A stretch of DNA of 64,000 bases from Byssochlamys sp. IMV 00236. Taxonomy: Eukaryota > Ascomycota > Eurotiomycetes > Eurotiales > Thermoascaceae. The stretch lies in assembly GCA_001931875.2 (NCBI GenBank), contig MSJH02000817.1, forward strand, positions 186,001 to 250,000. Reading direction: 5' to 3'. A program made the translations under genes and the position numbers. Shown piece after piece: positions 33,487-44,655 of the stretch; the first letter of the stretch is position 1; every line of letters starts with the position of its first letter. The notes beneath the pieces were generated by a model. It had not been told where the DNA came from. It saw only the letters and a list, made by a program, of their open reading frames with translations, and did no database searches.

Positions 33487-34332
33487 ATTTAAAAAGAAAG
33501 AGAACAAGAGAGCAATGGCTCTAGTCTGATGAAATATATGCAGAATAGGAAATTGGGGAGAGATTTCAGTACACCGTATCCAAGCCGCTCAGCACAGGTT
33601 CAGGGTCGCTTCGTTTCTTGTATCATTTTCATCATTTTCAATGAGAAGATGAATCCTGGACGCGGTGGCTTATCGTTTCTAAACCATAGAAGACTTGAGT
33701 CGTTTACTTTCAGTTTTCGTCATAGGATACTCAGTCCCACGGATCGTATCTTGTTGAAAATCCTCAGCGATCGCAGCCTACGCAACCGCCCATGATGCAA
33801 TCTACGGTCGGCTTGAAGTATGTACAGTAGACTTGACTTGTCTTGGTCAGACTATATTGACTGTTATTTCACTACCGCTTATTTCCACCTAGTATAATAC
33901 GTCTATGACTAGTCTCCATTGGACCTCGCGCTCCAAGGTATCTACCAAGCGATCTCACGACTGAAAAGACGAGGGCACCAAACATGAATTAATTCCACGC
34001 TTCTATTATAAATGAGAGAGCAAACTAGGTAGAATACTCTAGCTAAGATCGAAAGGCGTTCTGGGACGTAAACTGAAAATGACCGAGAGGGGTTCCCTGA
34101 TGAGGCATCTGTTCTGTGCCTTCCTCAAGTATTTGGGTGCATCAGGAAGGTGCATCAGGAAGGAAGATATTCCTAGTCTACAGGACTGATCAAAATGGAC
34201 TCTTCAAACTGCAAAGCATCCGAAACACAATCCGAATAGCTTATAACGATTTCATCATCGCTTATTTTCGAGCAAATAACACTGAGAATAGATTCGAATT
34301 GTCTGTTGGAAGCTTACTAAAGCAGCGGAACC
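33487..34332. other. Intergenic spacer between divergent genes
   Basis: This spacer lies between the hypothetical minus-strand gene and the PD-(D/E)XK-like plus-strand gene, and probably contains both promoters. No coding stretch or repeat is convincing. Confidence 0.5.
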
Positions 34333-35463
34333 ATGGCCTCCAACAACCAAGGAGGTGCTACTCGTCTCCCAAAGAACAAGGAGGAGTGGGAAAAACGTTT
34401 CCCTGCAGGATCCAAAGCTAAGTCAATCACTGAAATGAAAACCCTGAATTCTGGATCTTCTGTAACCGAAGAGCAGTTTTTAACCTTCAGGGTTCTTTGG
34501 ACCACCAAGAGCTGTGCCTGCCTTTACATTCCCAAGGCCTATGAAAGAGATGCAAACGCTATCCTTGACCGGATAGCTCCTTTCAAGTCATATATCGAGC
34601 ATATAAAACAAGGAAATAAAGGCGTACCCTCGTTCACAAACGGTGGGGATAAATTGGGAGTTTTCCAGATGGTGAGATATTACCAGCTGCAGGTTCAGAC
34701 TAATCTCCCGGCCCAGGAAACGCAAGACGATTCTATGAGCCAGAATGTTCGATTCACCCCTGTCCGAGCGACACCTTCTTCAAGCGAAGGCTCTGCGTCT
34801 GCAAGCGCCCTCAGTAATATGACTGCAGCTTGTGACCAGACATGGATAGATTGGAAGCCAGCAAGTGATGAACAGATCGTCAACCAGGCGTTGATGAAGT
34901 TACTTACTGCGCTCACAATCAATATCCCCAACGTTAAATGCGAGTGGTCAATTGCACGGTTTCTTTTCAAACACCAGTTTAAACATACAACTATGGAGGC
35001 AAGAACCGACGGCTACCTGCGGCTCTTACAGGATAATGGCCGAACAGTGATAGCAATTGTTGAGACAAAAGCTCATGCCCGAAGAGATAACAGGGTTCGC
35101 ATGCAGGAGGCTGCAGAAATGCTCTTATGGATATTGCATAATCACGAACAAGACCCAGGAATCCCAGCCAAGAAGTAAGTCTCAATACCCAATATAATTT
35201 GGAATATGACGGCTTCCCGTGCTGTTCTTTGTTCATCTCAGCTAATTTTGACATCAAGGCGTTACCTCATAGCGCAGGATCGACACGAAATCTTCGTGGT
35301 CAAAGCGGAGTATGATCTGAATTATATCGAATACCTCCGCAATAAGGAACGAGACACCTTTATGAGAATAACTGAATTCGGCCCATTTAAGACAGACGAG
35401 TCCCAGCACATGAAGAAGTTTGCAAATTTCATCGTGGCACTATGTCTGCAAATTGGAGAATGA
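34333..35463 (+). CDS. Putative PD-(D/E)XK nuclease-like fungal protein
   Basis: This is a 348-residue protein from exons 34333-35174 and 35259-35463. The GTAAGT donor and CATCAAG acceptor rejoin AKK with RYLIAQDRHE. It starts MASNNQGGATRLPKNKEEWE. A Ser-rich linker around residues 140-160 separates an N-terminal half from a C-terminal half with EARTDGYL (Asp226) followed by AIVETKAHAR (Glu244, Lys246). This D-x(17)-E-x-K spacing, on predicted strands, resembles the active site of PD-(D/E)XK nucleases. No signal peptide is seen. A decayed copy lies at 30.9-31.1 kb, so the gene belongs to a family that duplicates. The nuclease assignment rests on this motif only. Confidence 0.65.
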
Positions 35464-36677
35464 GCTGTCCACCTGGAAAATCACTCTTGACTTTGACTAC
35501 TAGCCTGCACGACGCTGTAGAGCAAAACTGTGGTCTCCCCTTCCCTTGACTGCTAGCCTGCACGACGCTGCAGAGCAAAACTGTGGTCTCCCCTTCCCTT
35601 GACTGCTAGCCTGCACGACGCTGCAGAGCAAAACTGTGGTCTCCCCTTCCCTTGACTACTAGCTTGCACAATGCTGCGGAGCAAAACTGTGGTCTCCCAT
35701 TTCCCCTCCCCCCCCTAGCAACAAGCTCGCACCTCATCGTGGTGCTAGGGTCTAGTAGCCAGGTCTATATGGACAGGTGAAGCCAAGACGAGCTCTTCGT
35801 AAGTACCGGTTGTATAGACTGATTGTATTCATTCTAGATATGCGCATAGCTAGCTCTGTATTTTGTCGGATAGAAATTGCTGCGAAGCATGGTTATGATT
35901 TGAAATTCCTAGTGATCAGCCATCTTGAACCTGAAGCTAGGGGTAGTTAGCCTCCATATATATTCCCTTTAGCATACAAAGTGTCTAGTAAACTCTTTCA
36001 TAGACCTTCTACAGAAAGCGTATACTAGTCATTGGAGATAACAAGTAATATCACCGATGTTACCTGTTTCCTTGGACTTCGACGGACTATAAGCTGTGGA
36101 GGCTTGTTGATTACTCCAGTTTCGTCGAGGGAGATTTTCTCTGTAAGATATGTAGAAGATTATCGTTCATTCCTTGCTATACTATCGCTAGCATACTACA
36201 CTGTCAACTTACCCACGAATAGATTATTTGATGTCGACTCCATTTGACAAACCATACGCGAGATATACCCCGATGATTGACCAAAGCGGATAATGAATTT
36301 ACAATGGACGGACCGCAGTACTAGGTGCTATCGTTTATTAAACATTGACGTCGAGTAAAGGGGCCACGTGCGATTTGCGTCTAGAGCGACCCAGACATCC
36401 ATTCAAGGTTTGGCTATCTACTGGATTCGGATTCCTCGCCTTAAGCTACTCAATCCGTACATCTCAATATTAAGTCGAGATCGTCACCTGATTAATATGA
36501 AAGGACCCCCTTCTGAAAATGGTGGCAGCTTAAATAGGAAAATTCTCACTTTGAAAAAGGCTCAACAGACACGTTATGCTCATAAAAACATAAAGGTGTG
36601 AATTGAGAAACTCTGATATAATTTACAAGCTTTTTAGAAATAGCAATATATCAGTAAACATATCTCATCAAGACGAG
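35464..36677. other. Intergenic region with tandem repeat, no gene seen
   Basis: This is the convergent spacer between the PD-(D/E)XK-like gene and the ABC transporter gene. Its first 250 bp hold a 53-bp tandem repeat; the rest (35,710-36,677) has only short broken frames. Confidence 0.55.
35493..35705. repeat. 53-bp tandem repeat, four copies
   Basis: Four head-to-tail copies start at about 35493, 35546, 35599 and 35652. The unit starts TTGACTGCTAGCCTGCACGA and ends in GTCTCCCCTTCCC. Copies 2 and 3 are identical by eye, copy 1 differs at two positions and copy 4 is the most diverged. The array is non-coding and begins about 30 bp after the stop codon of the upstream gene. Confidence 0.9.
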
Positions 36678-39463
36678 TTAATCTCTGTGACTACTAGAGT
36701 CCGCAAGTGCAGCTTCTCTCTGCGCTCGAGCCTGCTTCTGCCACATGGCCGAATAACGACCGCCAGCAGCTAACAAGTCATTGTGAGTCCCACTCTCTGC
36801 TACTCGACCATCATGCAAGACGATAATGTTGTCACTAGCGATGATGGTGCTCAGTCTATGAGCGATGATCAGCACCGTTCGACCTTCCGAGAGTACAGAC
36901 AAGGCATGCTGAATGTGCTGTTCTGTCTCTGTATCTAGTGCTGCTGTGGCCTCATCTAACAAGATAATTTGGGGGTTCTTCAAGATAGTTCGGGCAATAG
37001 CAACGCGCTGCTTCTCTCCGCCACTTAATCGCAAGCCACGATCTCCAACCTTAGTCTCGTAACCGTCGGGAAAAGACATGATTTTATCATGTATGCTGGC
37101 TGCGCGGCATGCGTCATATACTTCCTCATCTGTGGCGTGTTGGTTGGCGTATTTGAGGTTGTACATGAGAGTCTCGTTGAAGAGGACAGTATCCTGCGGA
37201 ACAACTCCAATATGTCTCCGTACCGAATCAATAGTCACATCTTCAGTGTTGTGTTCATCGACGAAAATCTCTCCTTCAGTTGGATTATAGAACCTGTAGA
37301 GCAAGCGGAAGAGAGTCGACTTGCCAGCTCCAGATTCGCCCACAAAGGCGGTCGTCGAACCCGGTGGGCAGTTAAACGTCAGTCCGTTAAGGGCAGGTCT
37401 CCGCGCATCGTATGAGAAATGCACGTTTTGGAATCTGATGTTTCCCTGACAAACGGACAATGGCACAGCAGACGGCTTATCAACTATGGATGGCTGGACG
37501 CGGAAAAGTTCGAGTAGACGTTCTGCATTAATCAATGCAGATTGAATATATCGATAGAACGTTCCGAATATGTTCAAGGGGGCTTGAAGCTGCGTCATGT
37601 ATGATAGGAGGGTGACGAATTGGCCGACAGGACGCTCGCCGCGAGCTACTTGATATGTGGCGATGAAACAAGTAACGAGAAGACCGAGCATGAATATTGT
37701 GTTTTGGCATATATTCATCAGATTCTGCGCAAAGAGGGAGTGATATTCAGCCTCTAGATAGTTGTTGACTGCGCCCCGGTAGCGGTTGAACTCATATTCT
37801 TCCGCGTTGAAGTATTTGACTGTTTCGTACGATATGAGGGAATCGTTTCTGCATCCGTTAGAATCATAAAGACGTCAACAGATCGAGAATATGGAGTTGG
37901 GGAGGCGACGGGAGACCGAAACTTACTTGACAGCATCTTCCTGTCTCGAAGCGTTGACCATCTGTCGCCGCATATCTGCTCTCCAGGAAGCAATTTTAAT
38001 AGTCATATATAGATAGAAGAATGTCATGATGGTGATCGTCAGAGCATAATAAGCATCAAAGAACACGAGGAAGTAGCCAATGGCAATAGCCAGGTCAATG
38101 AACATGGGCAGGACCTGGAAGGTCACTTGCTCAAGGAAAGTATTGATGGAATTGCCCTTGGTGAGAGCAGAAAGCACCTCGCCCATCTTCTTGTTCACGT
38201 GGAAATCTAGACCTAGGCGATGTACATGTTCAAATGAAGCGGTCGATAACTCCGCATAGGCGTACTGGCTGATGGAGATCCACAGATTCGAACGGACCGA
38301 CTCGATCAAACCTTGGCTACCCTGGAGCCACCGATAGAAGATATACAGGCAGATGTGTGTCCACGGAACACGCAGCTGTCCTTCCCTTATGGATAGCGAA
38401 TCTGTAATTACCCCGACCTGGTACGGCACAAGGAGATTCACCACTCGCTGTAAGACCAATAGAAAGAAACAAAAAATGGCGATAATCTGCAGCCTACGGG
38501 ACTTCGATGGCCAGATATAAGGGAAGAAAAGTGAGTAGCCACTGAGATACTCCCACCAGTTGGTGGTCGGGGTTTTGAGTGGCCTTGTCCACGGCTCTGG
38601 AGAAGTCTGTTCAGCGTCGGTTGGGCTGTCACTATCTTCTGAACTGGGATCCTGCGTGGAATCCAGCAGATCAGCCGTTTCCTCTGAATTGACCCCTTCG
38701 ATCTCTTTTCGAACGCGACGTGTTGGAACCACAATTTTGACGATGTAGCATACGACCAGTAGCGTGAGGATCAGAACTCGAGCGGCCCCGACAGCGATCT
38801 CCAGCGTTTCCCAGATAGTCAGCCTTGTACGCAGAGGTCCTCCAAAGGAATCACCAACTGTGGGCTCATGGTGGACATTGGTATAGGTCGAGATCGAAGT
38901 AGCTAGGATACCCAGTTCCACGGGTAGGGCCAAACACCAGGGGACAAATTGCGCAACATTGGGAGAAGGATCCATATCAAGTAAAGAAATCAATACCACC
39001 GAATGCGCAAAAAAGGAGCCAACAACGAATATCTATCATCGTTAGACTTTTCTTTGTTTTGGTTTTCTCCTTCCACGAAAAATGGTTCCTGGAGACTCAC
39101 CACCACGGCCTGACCGCACCACCATTGCTGCGACTGGGCGAGCATGACATGTAGCATATGGATTGCTGCCTCTGCAACGTATGAGGTCAAAAGAAATAGT
39201 GTTAACCACAAAAACAGAGTTCTAGATCTATTTTTTGCCAGCTCCGCTGCAAAGTCTTTGGATACCATCATCATGACCCGAGTGCGCTTTGGCAGTGGTT
39301 TCCCATTGGGGCCATACTGCACCGCACCGCTGTGCTCGCCAGCATCCTTGGCAATGTGTGCGGAGTGAACGATAAAGATGACGAAGAAAACAACGAGCAG
39401 GACAATTGGATAGCTGATGCGGATGTAAGGAAGGAATACCTGAGCAGCGCTCGGTGAATTCAT
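36678..39463 (-). CDS. HMT1/ABCB6-like half-size ABC transporter (heavy-metal tolerance type)
   Basis: This is an 879-residue ABC exporter in three exons: 39101-39463, 37927-39032 and 36678-37848. An N-terminal extension with several hydrophobic helices (FLPYIRISYPIVLLVVFFVIF, LFLWLTLFLLTSYVAEA) precedes a six-helix ABC membrane domain, as in HMT1. The sequence NDSLISYETVKYFNAEEYEF is typical of the ATM1/HMT1 branch. The nucleotide-binding domain has Walker A GESGAGKST near residue 660, signature LSGGEKQR near 760 and Walker B IILLDEAT, all intact. By family it would export glutathione or phytochelatin conjugates of metals into the vacuole or another compartment; the substrate is inferred. 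It is the single full-length transporter in the window. Confidence 0.93.
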
Positions 39464-40102
39464 GACCGGCAACAGGTGTTCATGCGAATTGCACCAGGAG
39501 CTATCTCAGAACAATCCAGGTAACATGAGGGATTGAAGGGAAGCAAGAAACATCATCGAGCTTCTGCACGAGCCCTCTAAGATTATCAAATAACTGCGCA
39601 AAATAACTAACAGTTAACAGCTCTGCAGGCTGAGCTGAAAGCGGAGACGATAAGCTGCGAGGTTAAAAATGTATCAAGCGCTAGTGTATTTCATCCGTAA
39701 TACAAAGATCGCAGCCAGCCACATGGATATGCCGCCATGTCTACTCCGTACACTAGTTAGATATACGTGATGATCGACAGCCTGCAGATAACTTACTCCA
39801 ATTGGCAAGTGTTCACGAGACGATTTACGTACTTGCAGAGGATGCTTCTTTGGGTACGATCTCCGTCCCCGTCTATGTGGTTCCCATGGAACTGCCCTGG
39901 AACGGGCCGTGGAGGGCGAGCCTTGGTAAAGGGAAAACTCTCGGTGATGAAATAAGATGGGGAAAAAGGCAAAATACCAAGGTAAATCATGGAAGGAAGT
40001 TGATTTTCAGTGGATCTACAGATGCAGTCACATAAAATTTGTCATCGCGGATAATTTGACAATCAAGGCTACCTAACTCCGAGATACATATCGTAACTAT
40101 AG
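39464..40102. other. Intergenic spacer, no gene seen
   Basis: This spacer holds the upstream region of the ABC transporter and the 3' end of the APH-GT4-APH gene, both on the minus strand. Short open stretches in it overlap each other and lack protein-like features. Confidence 0.5.
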
Positions 40103-43100
40103 CTACTTCTTTCCAAAACACAATAGGTCTTGTACAATCTTCACCTGCCGGCCTAAGTCCGCCGTTTCTTCCCTCGCCGAACGATTCAAGAATGATAAGG
40201 CCGAACACACCATCAGCATCCGAACGGTCTGCATGTTCACTGTTGTGTTTTCGACGCAAGCATCCATAAAGACTGTAGTGCACACTTCCATCTCCTTATC
40301 TGTCATTCCGTATTGCTCTCCTGTTCGTCGCATCATATGCACGAAATGACTAATATCTCGTTCCAGAGCCCCGGCCGGTTCACTGTTTTCATCTAGAGAG
40401 GAGTGCAAAGTCGTGGTGTCAATCATTGTCACCTGGCCCGTTGCCTGATCGTAGAAGAAGTTTCCGGGATGAGCATCGCCATGGACAACAGCGGTGCGTG
40501 GGTTTCGGGTCATGTCTTCCTGGCAGTGAGTAGCCAGCTCCTTCATATCTGACACTAGTTGATCTACTTCGAGTCCTTCGCGACGGAGGATATCCGCGTA
40601 CAATGAAGCTGTCTCAACTCGCTGTGCCAAAGCACTGAAATACCACTCGAGATAGTTAGCACTTGACTTTCCCTGGAGTCCAAAGGAATGTAATCTTTTT
40701 AATGTCCGTGCAACTTCTTCCACCCCAGCTCTGAGGACGGCCAAGATGTCATCTCTCATTGCTCCTCGCGGCGTGGAACCAAGCTGCATCATAAGCTGAT
40801 ATAATGACATGCCCTGAGCAACTTCGTATGTGACAACGCCGGCTAATTTGTTCTCCCAAATCATTTTCCCGACTGCCAATGGGGTTGCTATCCGGATTTC
40901 ACCCTTGGCTTGAAACAGGAGCCATTCCAAGCTGGAAAGTTCCTCTGTGATTCCATTGTCCAGTCCGTGAGTGAAGAGCTTTACCACAGCCATTACACGG
41001 CCCTGTGATGTCTCAGTAGGCATGATTGGCAATTCATTTTTTGTATTGCAGTCTTGGGTATAAGCAAAGAAGATAACGGCCCCTGAAAACCCCTGCGGAT
41101 GCGTTGTGTCCATACTTCGTAGACGGACGGGACATCCTAGAGCAGTAGAAACGTGCTTCTCGAGGGAGGTCATTGTGGGATGGATTTCTGGCAAGCTATG
41201 GAGGACTTCTGCTGCCCGCACAGGGTCTGGAGTTCCAGTTCGATTTCGCGTGCGCGCTGCTCGACGCATGGCGGCAAGGACATCTGGTGAAAGAGACGGA
41301 ACAGACGGCTGCTCCATGGGAGCAATGACACCATTCGACCTCTGCACTGTGTCCGTTGTAGATTCCATCGCAGCACTAAGGAGCGCTTGGGCGGCATGTT
41401 TCCAGGAGTAGCCTCGCATGACTTGTTGTAGCGCTCGAGCGTCTTTGCAAGCCTGGTCTAAATGACGCCGCACATGGTCAATACGATGTGCCCAAATAGC
41501 AACACGCTCGCTTTCTGGCGAGGGTTTAATACCATACGCACTCTCATCCAACACCACACAGGCCTGGCCCACCTCTACGGGGATCCGTGTTCGGTCAAGG
41601 GCAAGTTGGCCAGCACCACTATCCTGGGTCACCAGAATAGGTATGCCTAGTCCAGCGACTTCCGTGAATATCATACCAAATCCTTCATGGGTGGATGGCA
41701 TTATCACTAAATCAGCCATTCGATAGGAGCGTAGCACGGTTAGGCGGTCGTTGGAGAACGGATGAAATTGCACCAGACCCTGTGTGCCGGTGATCTGGTC
41801 GGCATAATTCTGCCATCCATTCATTTCATTGATTGGGACCCCCAGAACATGTAGAACAATTCTATTTCCAAGTGACGCGACTCTCTGCACTGCATAGATG
41901 GCGTCATCTAGTCCTTTAGCTGGGTCGTCTGCTCTGCCGGGAAGGAGAACACGGAACACCCCATCTAGCTGTCGATGGGACTGGGTACTTTCATAAATGT
42001 GTGCACCAGGAACCAGCTCGTGAAAGCGAGGTCCTGTCTGGATTGAGCGTCGCCGACTGCACTGTCCCATCCATTCGCGTTCACGGGCTTCAGCGGTAAG
42101 AGCAGGTCCAACGCCTACGGCTAAGTCCGCCTTTGGAAGGATCTTCTCGTCAAGCATCGCCAGTCGAGCGGCTTCAACATATCCCAATTCTCGAGTCTCT
42201 CCGTACCATTTCCAGGCGACGTCTGACTTGCGGAGAGGGCTAGTATGGGTAATGAGCGCCAGTTTCGCTGCAGGGTACCACCTTTCACGGATCAAGGTCG
42301 CTGCGGCGCTGGAATATCGTGAGTGACCAATGATGAGATCAAATGCAGTAGTACCTTGCTGATCTGTCGCTGGAAGACAAAATTCATCCGGCTGGTGGAC
42401 TTTGGCGACATGATAGAGAAGACTGCTGGGATTGCATTCACCAGAAGAGATACTGACTACTTTTGCTTGTCCATGAGCTGTAGCAAGGTTTGTTTTCTCG
42501 TCTTCTGACTTGACCACAAACAGAGTTACTGATGTGTTTGGTAGCTCAGACATCGCTCGGACAAGCTCCTGGTTGAATAATGGTAGACCTCCTTTGCCTG
42601 GCCCGCTGGTGCTGGCAACGAAGAGCACACGCCATGGGGGGGATATTTCGGGAAAGATATTTTGGAAATAGTCCCATTCGAATTCGACCTTTGCACGCAA
42701 TTGGGCCAGGTGACGCTCATCGCAACTTTTCTTCAGCTTGGAAACAGCAGACCAGAGTCTGGACAGCTGCGTACGCGTTCGAAAAAGCTGGACTATTCCT
42801 TCACTAAGTGGGACACCTTGGGCTTGATATGCTTTCCAAAATTCCTCTTGCACGGTAGCGATATCACTCTCTTTCATCCCGAACTGTCCAGAATATTTTC
42901 GCAACCGCTCATAAAAGCCAGCCACGTCCATCTCTGCTGGTCCAATGGGATTCCCTTGGCAATCCATCGAACGAGCTAATCCACCATAATCAATCATTGT
43001 GATGCCACGGATTGGGTCCCAGAAAAAGTTCCCAGACGAAGCATCACCATGCAGAAGTGATGCGTGTCCTTCCTGTCTTGACTCACTGATAGCACGGTTA

Positions 43101-43933
43101 ACTAGAACAACTAGTCGCTCTATTCGCTCATATCCGATCGCTTTCATGTACTCGTCTCGTGAAGGTCCCTGGATTTCTTGAACCCAGCCGCGAAGCTTAT
43201 CACGAAGCTTTTCAACAACACATTCGCTAGCGTCGCCCCATTCGCCTTTTATGCGGTGCAGCTTTGCCAGAGTCGAAGCCACTGCTTTCACGGAGGATAT
43301 TAAGCCGGACATCAACTGATCAGATCGACGCCCTATCATGTTGCAAAGGACTTCATGGTCGGTCTTCCCTTCCCCCAACTTGTGCTCGGTCAAGGGTAGA
43401 CGTAGCTCGCTGGCAAAAAAGCCCTCCAGCACATCAAACCTGAGCTGTTCATCATTTTGTGCCAGCTCCAAAATATATCGAACCGTTGTAATGCGCCCAA
43501 TATCACGGATCATAGTATTGAGTGCTTGTCCCGGGGCCAGCTGGTAAACAATCACTTCGGCCCATTGGCCCGTCCTGTCATCTATACATTTGCTCCATCC
43601 AAGCACACCAGCTGCGGCTGGTGGTTCAGGCAGAGATAGCAACGTCTGGTGGCTCGAGACTTCGTCCTCGTAATCGGAGTGACAAGAGGGCGGAAACACC
43701 TTAGCGACCGCGACGGTTTTACCGGCATCACGACGATCTCGAGCAAAGTATATGGAACACCCAGACTGGCCTTCGGCACCGGAGCCTTGAAGATGGTGTA
43801 AATCGATCGGGAGATTGAGGATAAAACTGACGATGTCAGTCACGGAGGGACTCTCGGGCAAGGGAGAAAGAAGGGTGTTGACGGTTTTCTCTTCTTTTCG
43901 GATATATAGTTCTTGAGAAAGAACGACAGCCAT
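40103..43933 (-). CDS. Three-domain fusion: APH-type kinase, GT4 glycosyltransferase, APH-type kinase
   Basis: This is a 1,276-residue intronless protein. The N-terminal domain has the phosphotransferase (APH/choline-kinase fold) loop LLHGDASSGNFFWD near residue 290, with a second Asp in GITMIDYGG. A GT-B glycosyltransferase of family-4 type follows from about residue 434 (WRVLFVASTSGPGKGG). Its donor-binding part includes VLLPGRADDPAKGLDDA and the EX7E-type MPSTHEGFGMIFTEVAGLG near 750. A second APH domain from about residue 910 carries VVHGDAHPGNFFYD near 1147 and VTMIDTTTL. All three sites look intact. The methionine at 43933 is the first true ATG. The likely logic is transfer of a sugar and phosphorylation of a sugar or aglycone, in an unknown pathway; cytosolic, as no signal peptide is seen. 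Confidence 0.9.
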   Translation of the reverse strand: MAVVLSQELYIRKEEKTVNTLLSPLPESPSVTDIVSFILNLPIDLHHLQGSGAEGQSGCSIYFARDRRDAGKTVAVAKVFPPSCHSDYEDEVSSHQTLLSLPEPPAAAGVLGWSKCIDDRTGQWAEVIVYQLAPGQALNTMIRDIGRITTVRYILELAQNDEQLRFDVLEGFFASELRLPLTEHKLGEGKTDHEVLCNMIGRRSDQLMSGLISSVKAVASTLAKLHRIKGEWGDASECVVEKLRDKLRGWVQEIQGPSRDEYMKAIGYERIERLVVLVNRAISESRQEGHASLLHGDASSGNFFWDPIRGITMIDYGGLARSMDCQGNPIGPAEMDVAGFYERLRKYSGQFGMKESDIATVQEEFWKAYQAQGVPLSEGIVQLFRTRTQLSRLWSAVSKLKKSCDERHLAQLRAKVEFEWDYFQNIFPEISPPWRVLFVASTSGPGKGGLPLFNQELVRAMSELPNTSVTLFVVKSEDEKTNLATAHGQAKVVSISSGECNPSSLLYHVAKVHQPDEFCLPATDQQGTTAFDLIIGHSRYSSAAATLIRERWYPAAKLALITHTSPLRKSDVAWKWYGETRELGYVEAARLAMLDEKILPKADLAVGVGPALTAEAREREWMGQCSRRRSIQTGPRFHELVPGAHIYESTQSHRQLDGVFRVLLPGRADDPAKGLDDAIYAVQRVASLGNRIVLHVLGVPINEMNGWQNYADQITGTQGLVQFHPFSNDRLTVLRSYRMADLVIMPSTHEGFGMIFTEVAGLGIPILVTQDSGAGQLALDRTRIPVEVGQACVVLDESAYGIKPSPESERVAIWAHRIDHVRRHLDQACKDARALQQVMRGYSWKHAAQALLSAAMESTTDTVQRSNGVIAPMEQPSVPSLSPDVLAAMRRAARTRNRTGTPDPVRAAEVLHSLPEIHPTMTSLEKHVSTALGCPVRLRSMDTTHPQGFSGAVIFFAYTQDCNTKNELPIMPTETSQGRVMAVVKLFTHGLDNGITEELSSLEWLLFQAKGEIRIATPLAVGKMIWENKLAGVVTYEVAQGMSLYQLMMQLGSTPRGAMRDDILAVLRAGVEEVARTLKRLHSFGLQGKSSANYLEWYFSALAQRVETASLYADILRREGLEVDQLVSDMKELATHCQEDMTRNPRTAVVHGDAHPGNFFYDQATGQVTMIDTTTLHSSLDENSEPAGALERDISHFVHMMRRTGEQYGMTDKEMEVCTTVFMDACVENTTVNMQTVRMLMVCSALSFLNRSAREETADLGRQVKIVQDLLCFGKK

Positions 43934-44655
43934 GGTATCGATATCGATCAAGTGCCAGTTTTTTCCCACAGCTTTCAGACGTTCCTCACTGACATGAGGA
44001 CATGAACAGAATACAATCCACGAGCTTAATTAACTTCGTTAACGCACTCATTTTCAAGTAGGCGCAATGCGCAATGCTTCATAATACGCTAACTCAAAAT
44101 GTGCCATTCAATGAACGATTTCGTGACCAAATGACCAAATGGTAAGGCAGCCGTCCCTTGATCCTCCTTCAGCTAAGCCATCGATCATCTATAGTCAATC
44201 TTGATCAGCTAGTGGAATCCTGTTTACTGTGGCGTGAACTTCGTGCTGCCCGAGATTCTCCATGAGGTTATAGATCGGAAGACCCGTAACGTACCCACTT
44301 AGAGTAATCGACTTCGTGCAGATCAGGATCATCCGCTCGATCCCGCTGGCCAATGCATTGGAAAAAAGGACCCCGGTGAGTTCATGCGCTGGTTCAGCTC
44401 CTAGCGTCCGGTAATCGTATTGTACCAGAAGCTCGAAAACTAGCTTCAAAACAAGATGGAACATTGCGGTAATCCCGGTTTCTTAAATCGGTACTACACT
44501 TAGAGTTAGGTCTTTCCTGCGCCTTGAACAAGACGATTTGCCATTTTGAGCTAACGACATGTCATCTAATAAATTCGCAATTACCGCCGACCTCGGTTGG
44601 CACATGGAACCTATGCCTTTATGTCCTATGCTTCATGTTTCAGGAAAAGAGTGCC
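43934..44655. promoter_or_regulatory. Divergent promoter of the APH-GT4-APH and metallophosphoesterase genes
   Basis: The two genes start on opposite strands 722 bp apart. A minus-strand open stretch at 44195-44464 (89 codons from ATG) lies in the middle; it has no recognised homology and I do not call it a gene. Confidence 0.45.

Noticed and set aside
44195..44464. 89-codon minus-strand open frame in the divergent promoter
   Set aside because: It has no homology, splice partners or clear start context, and could be chance.
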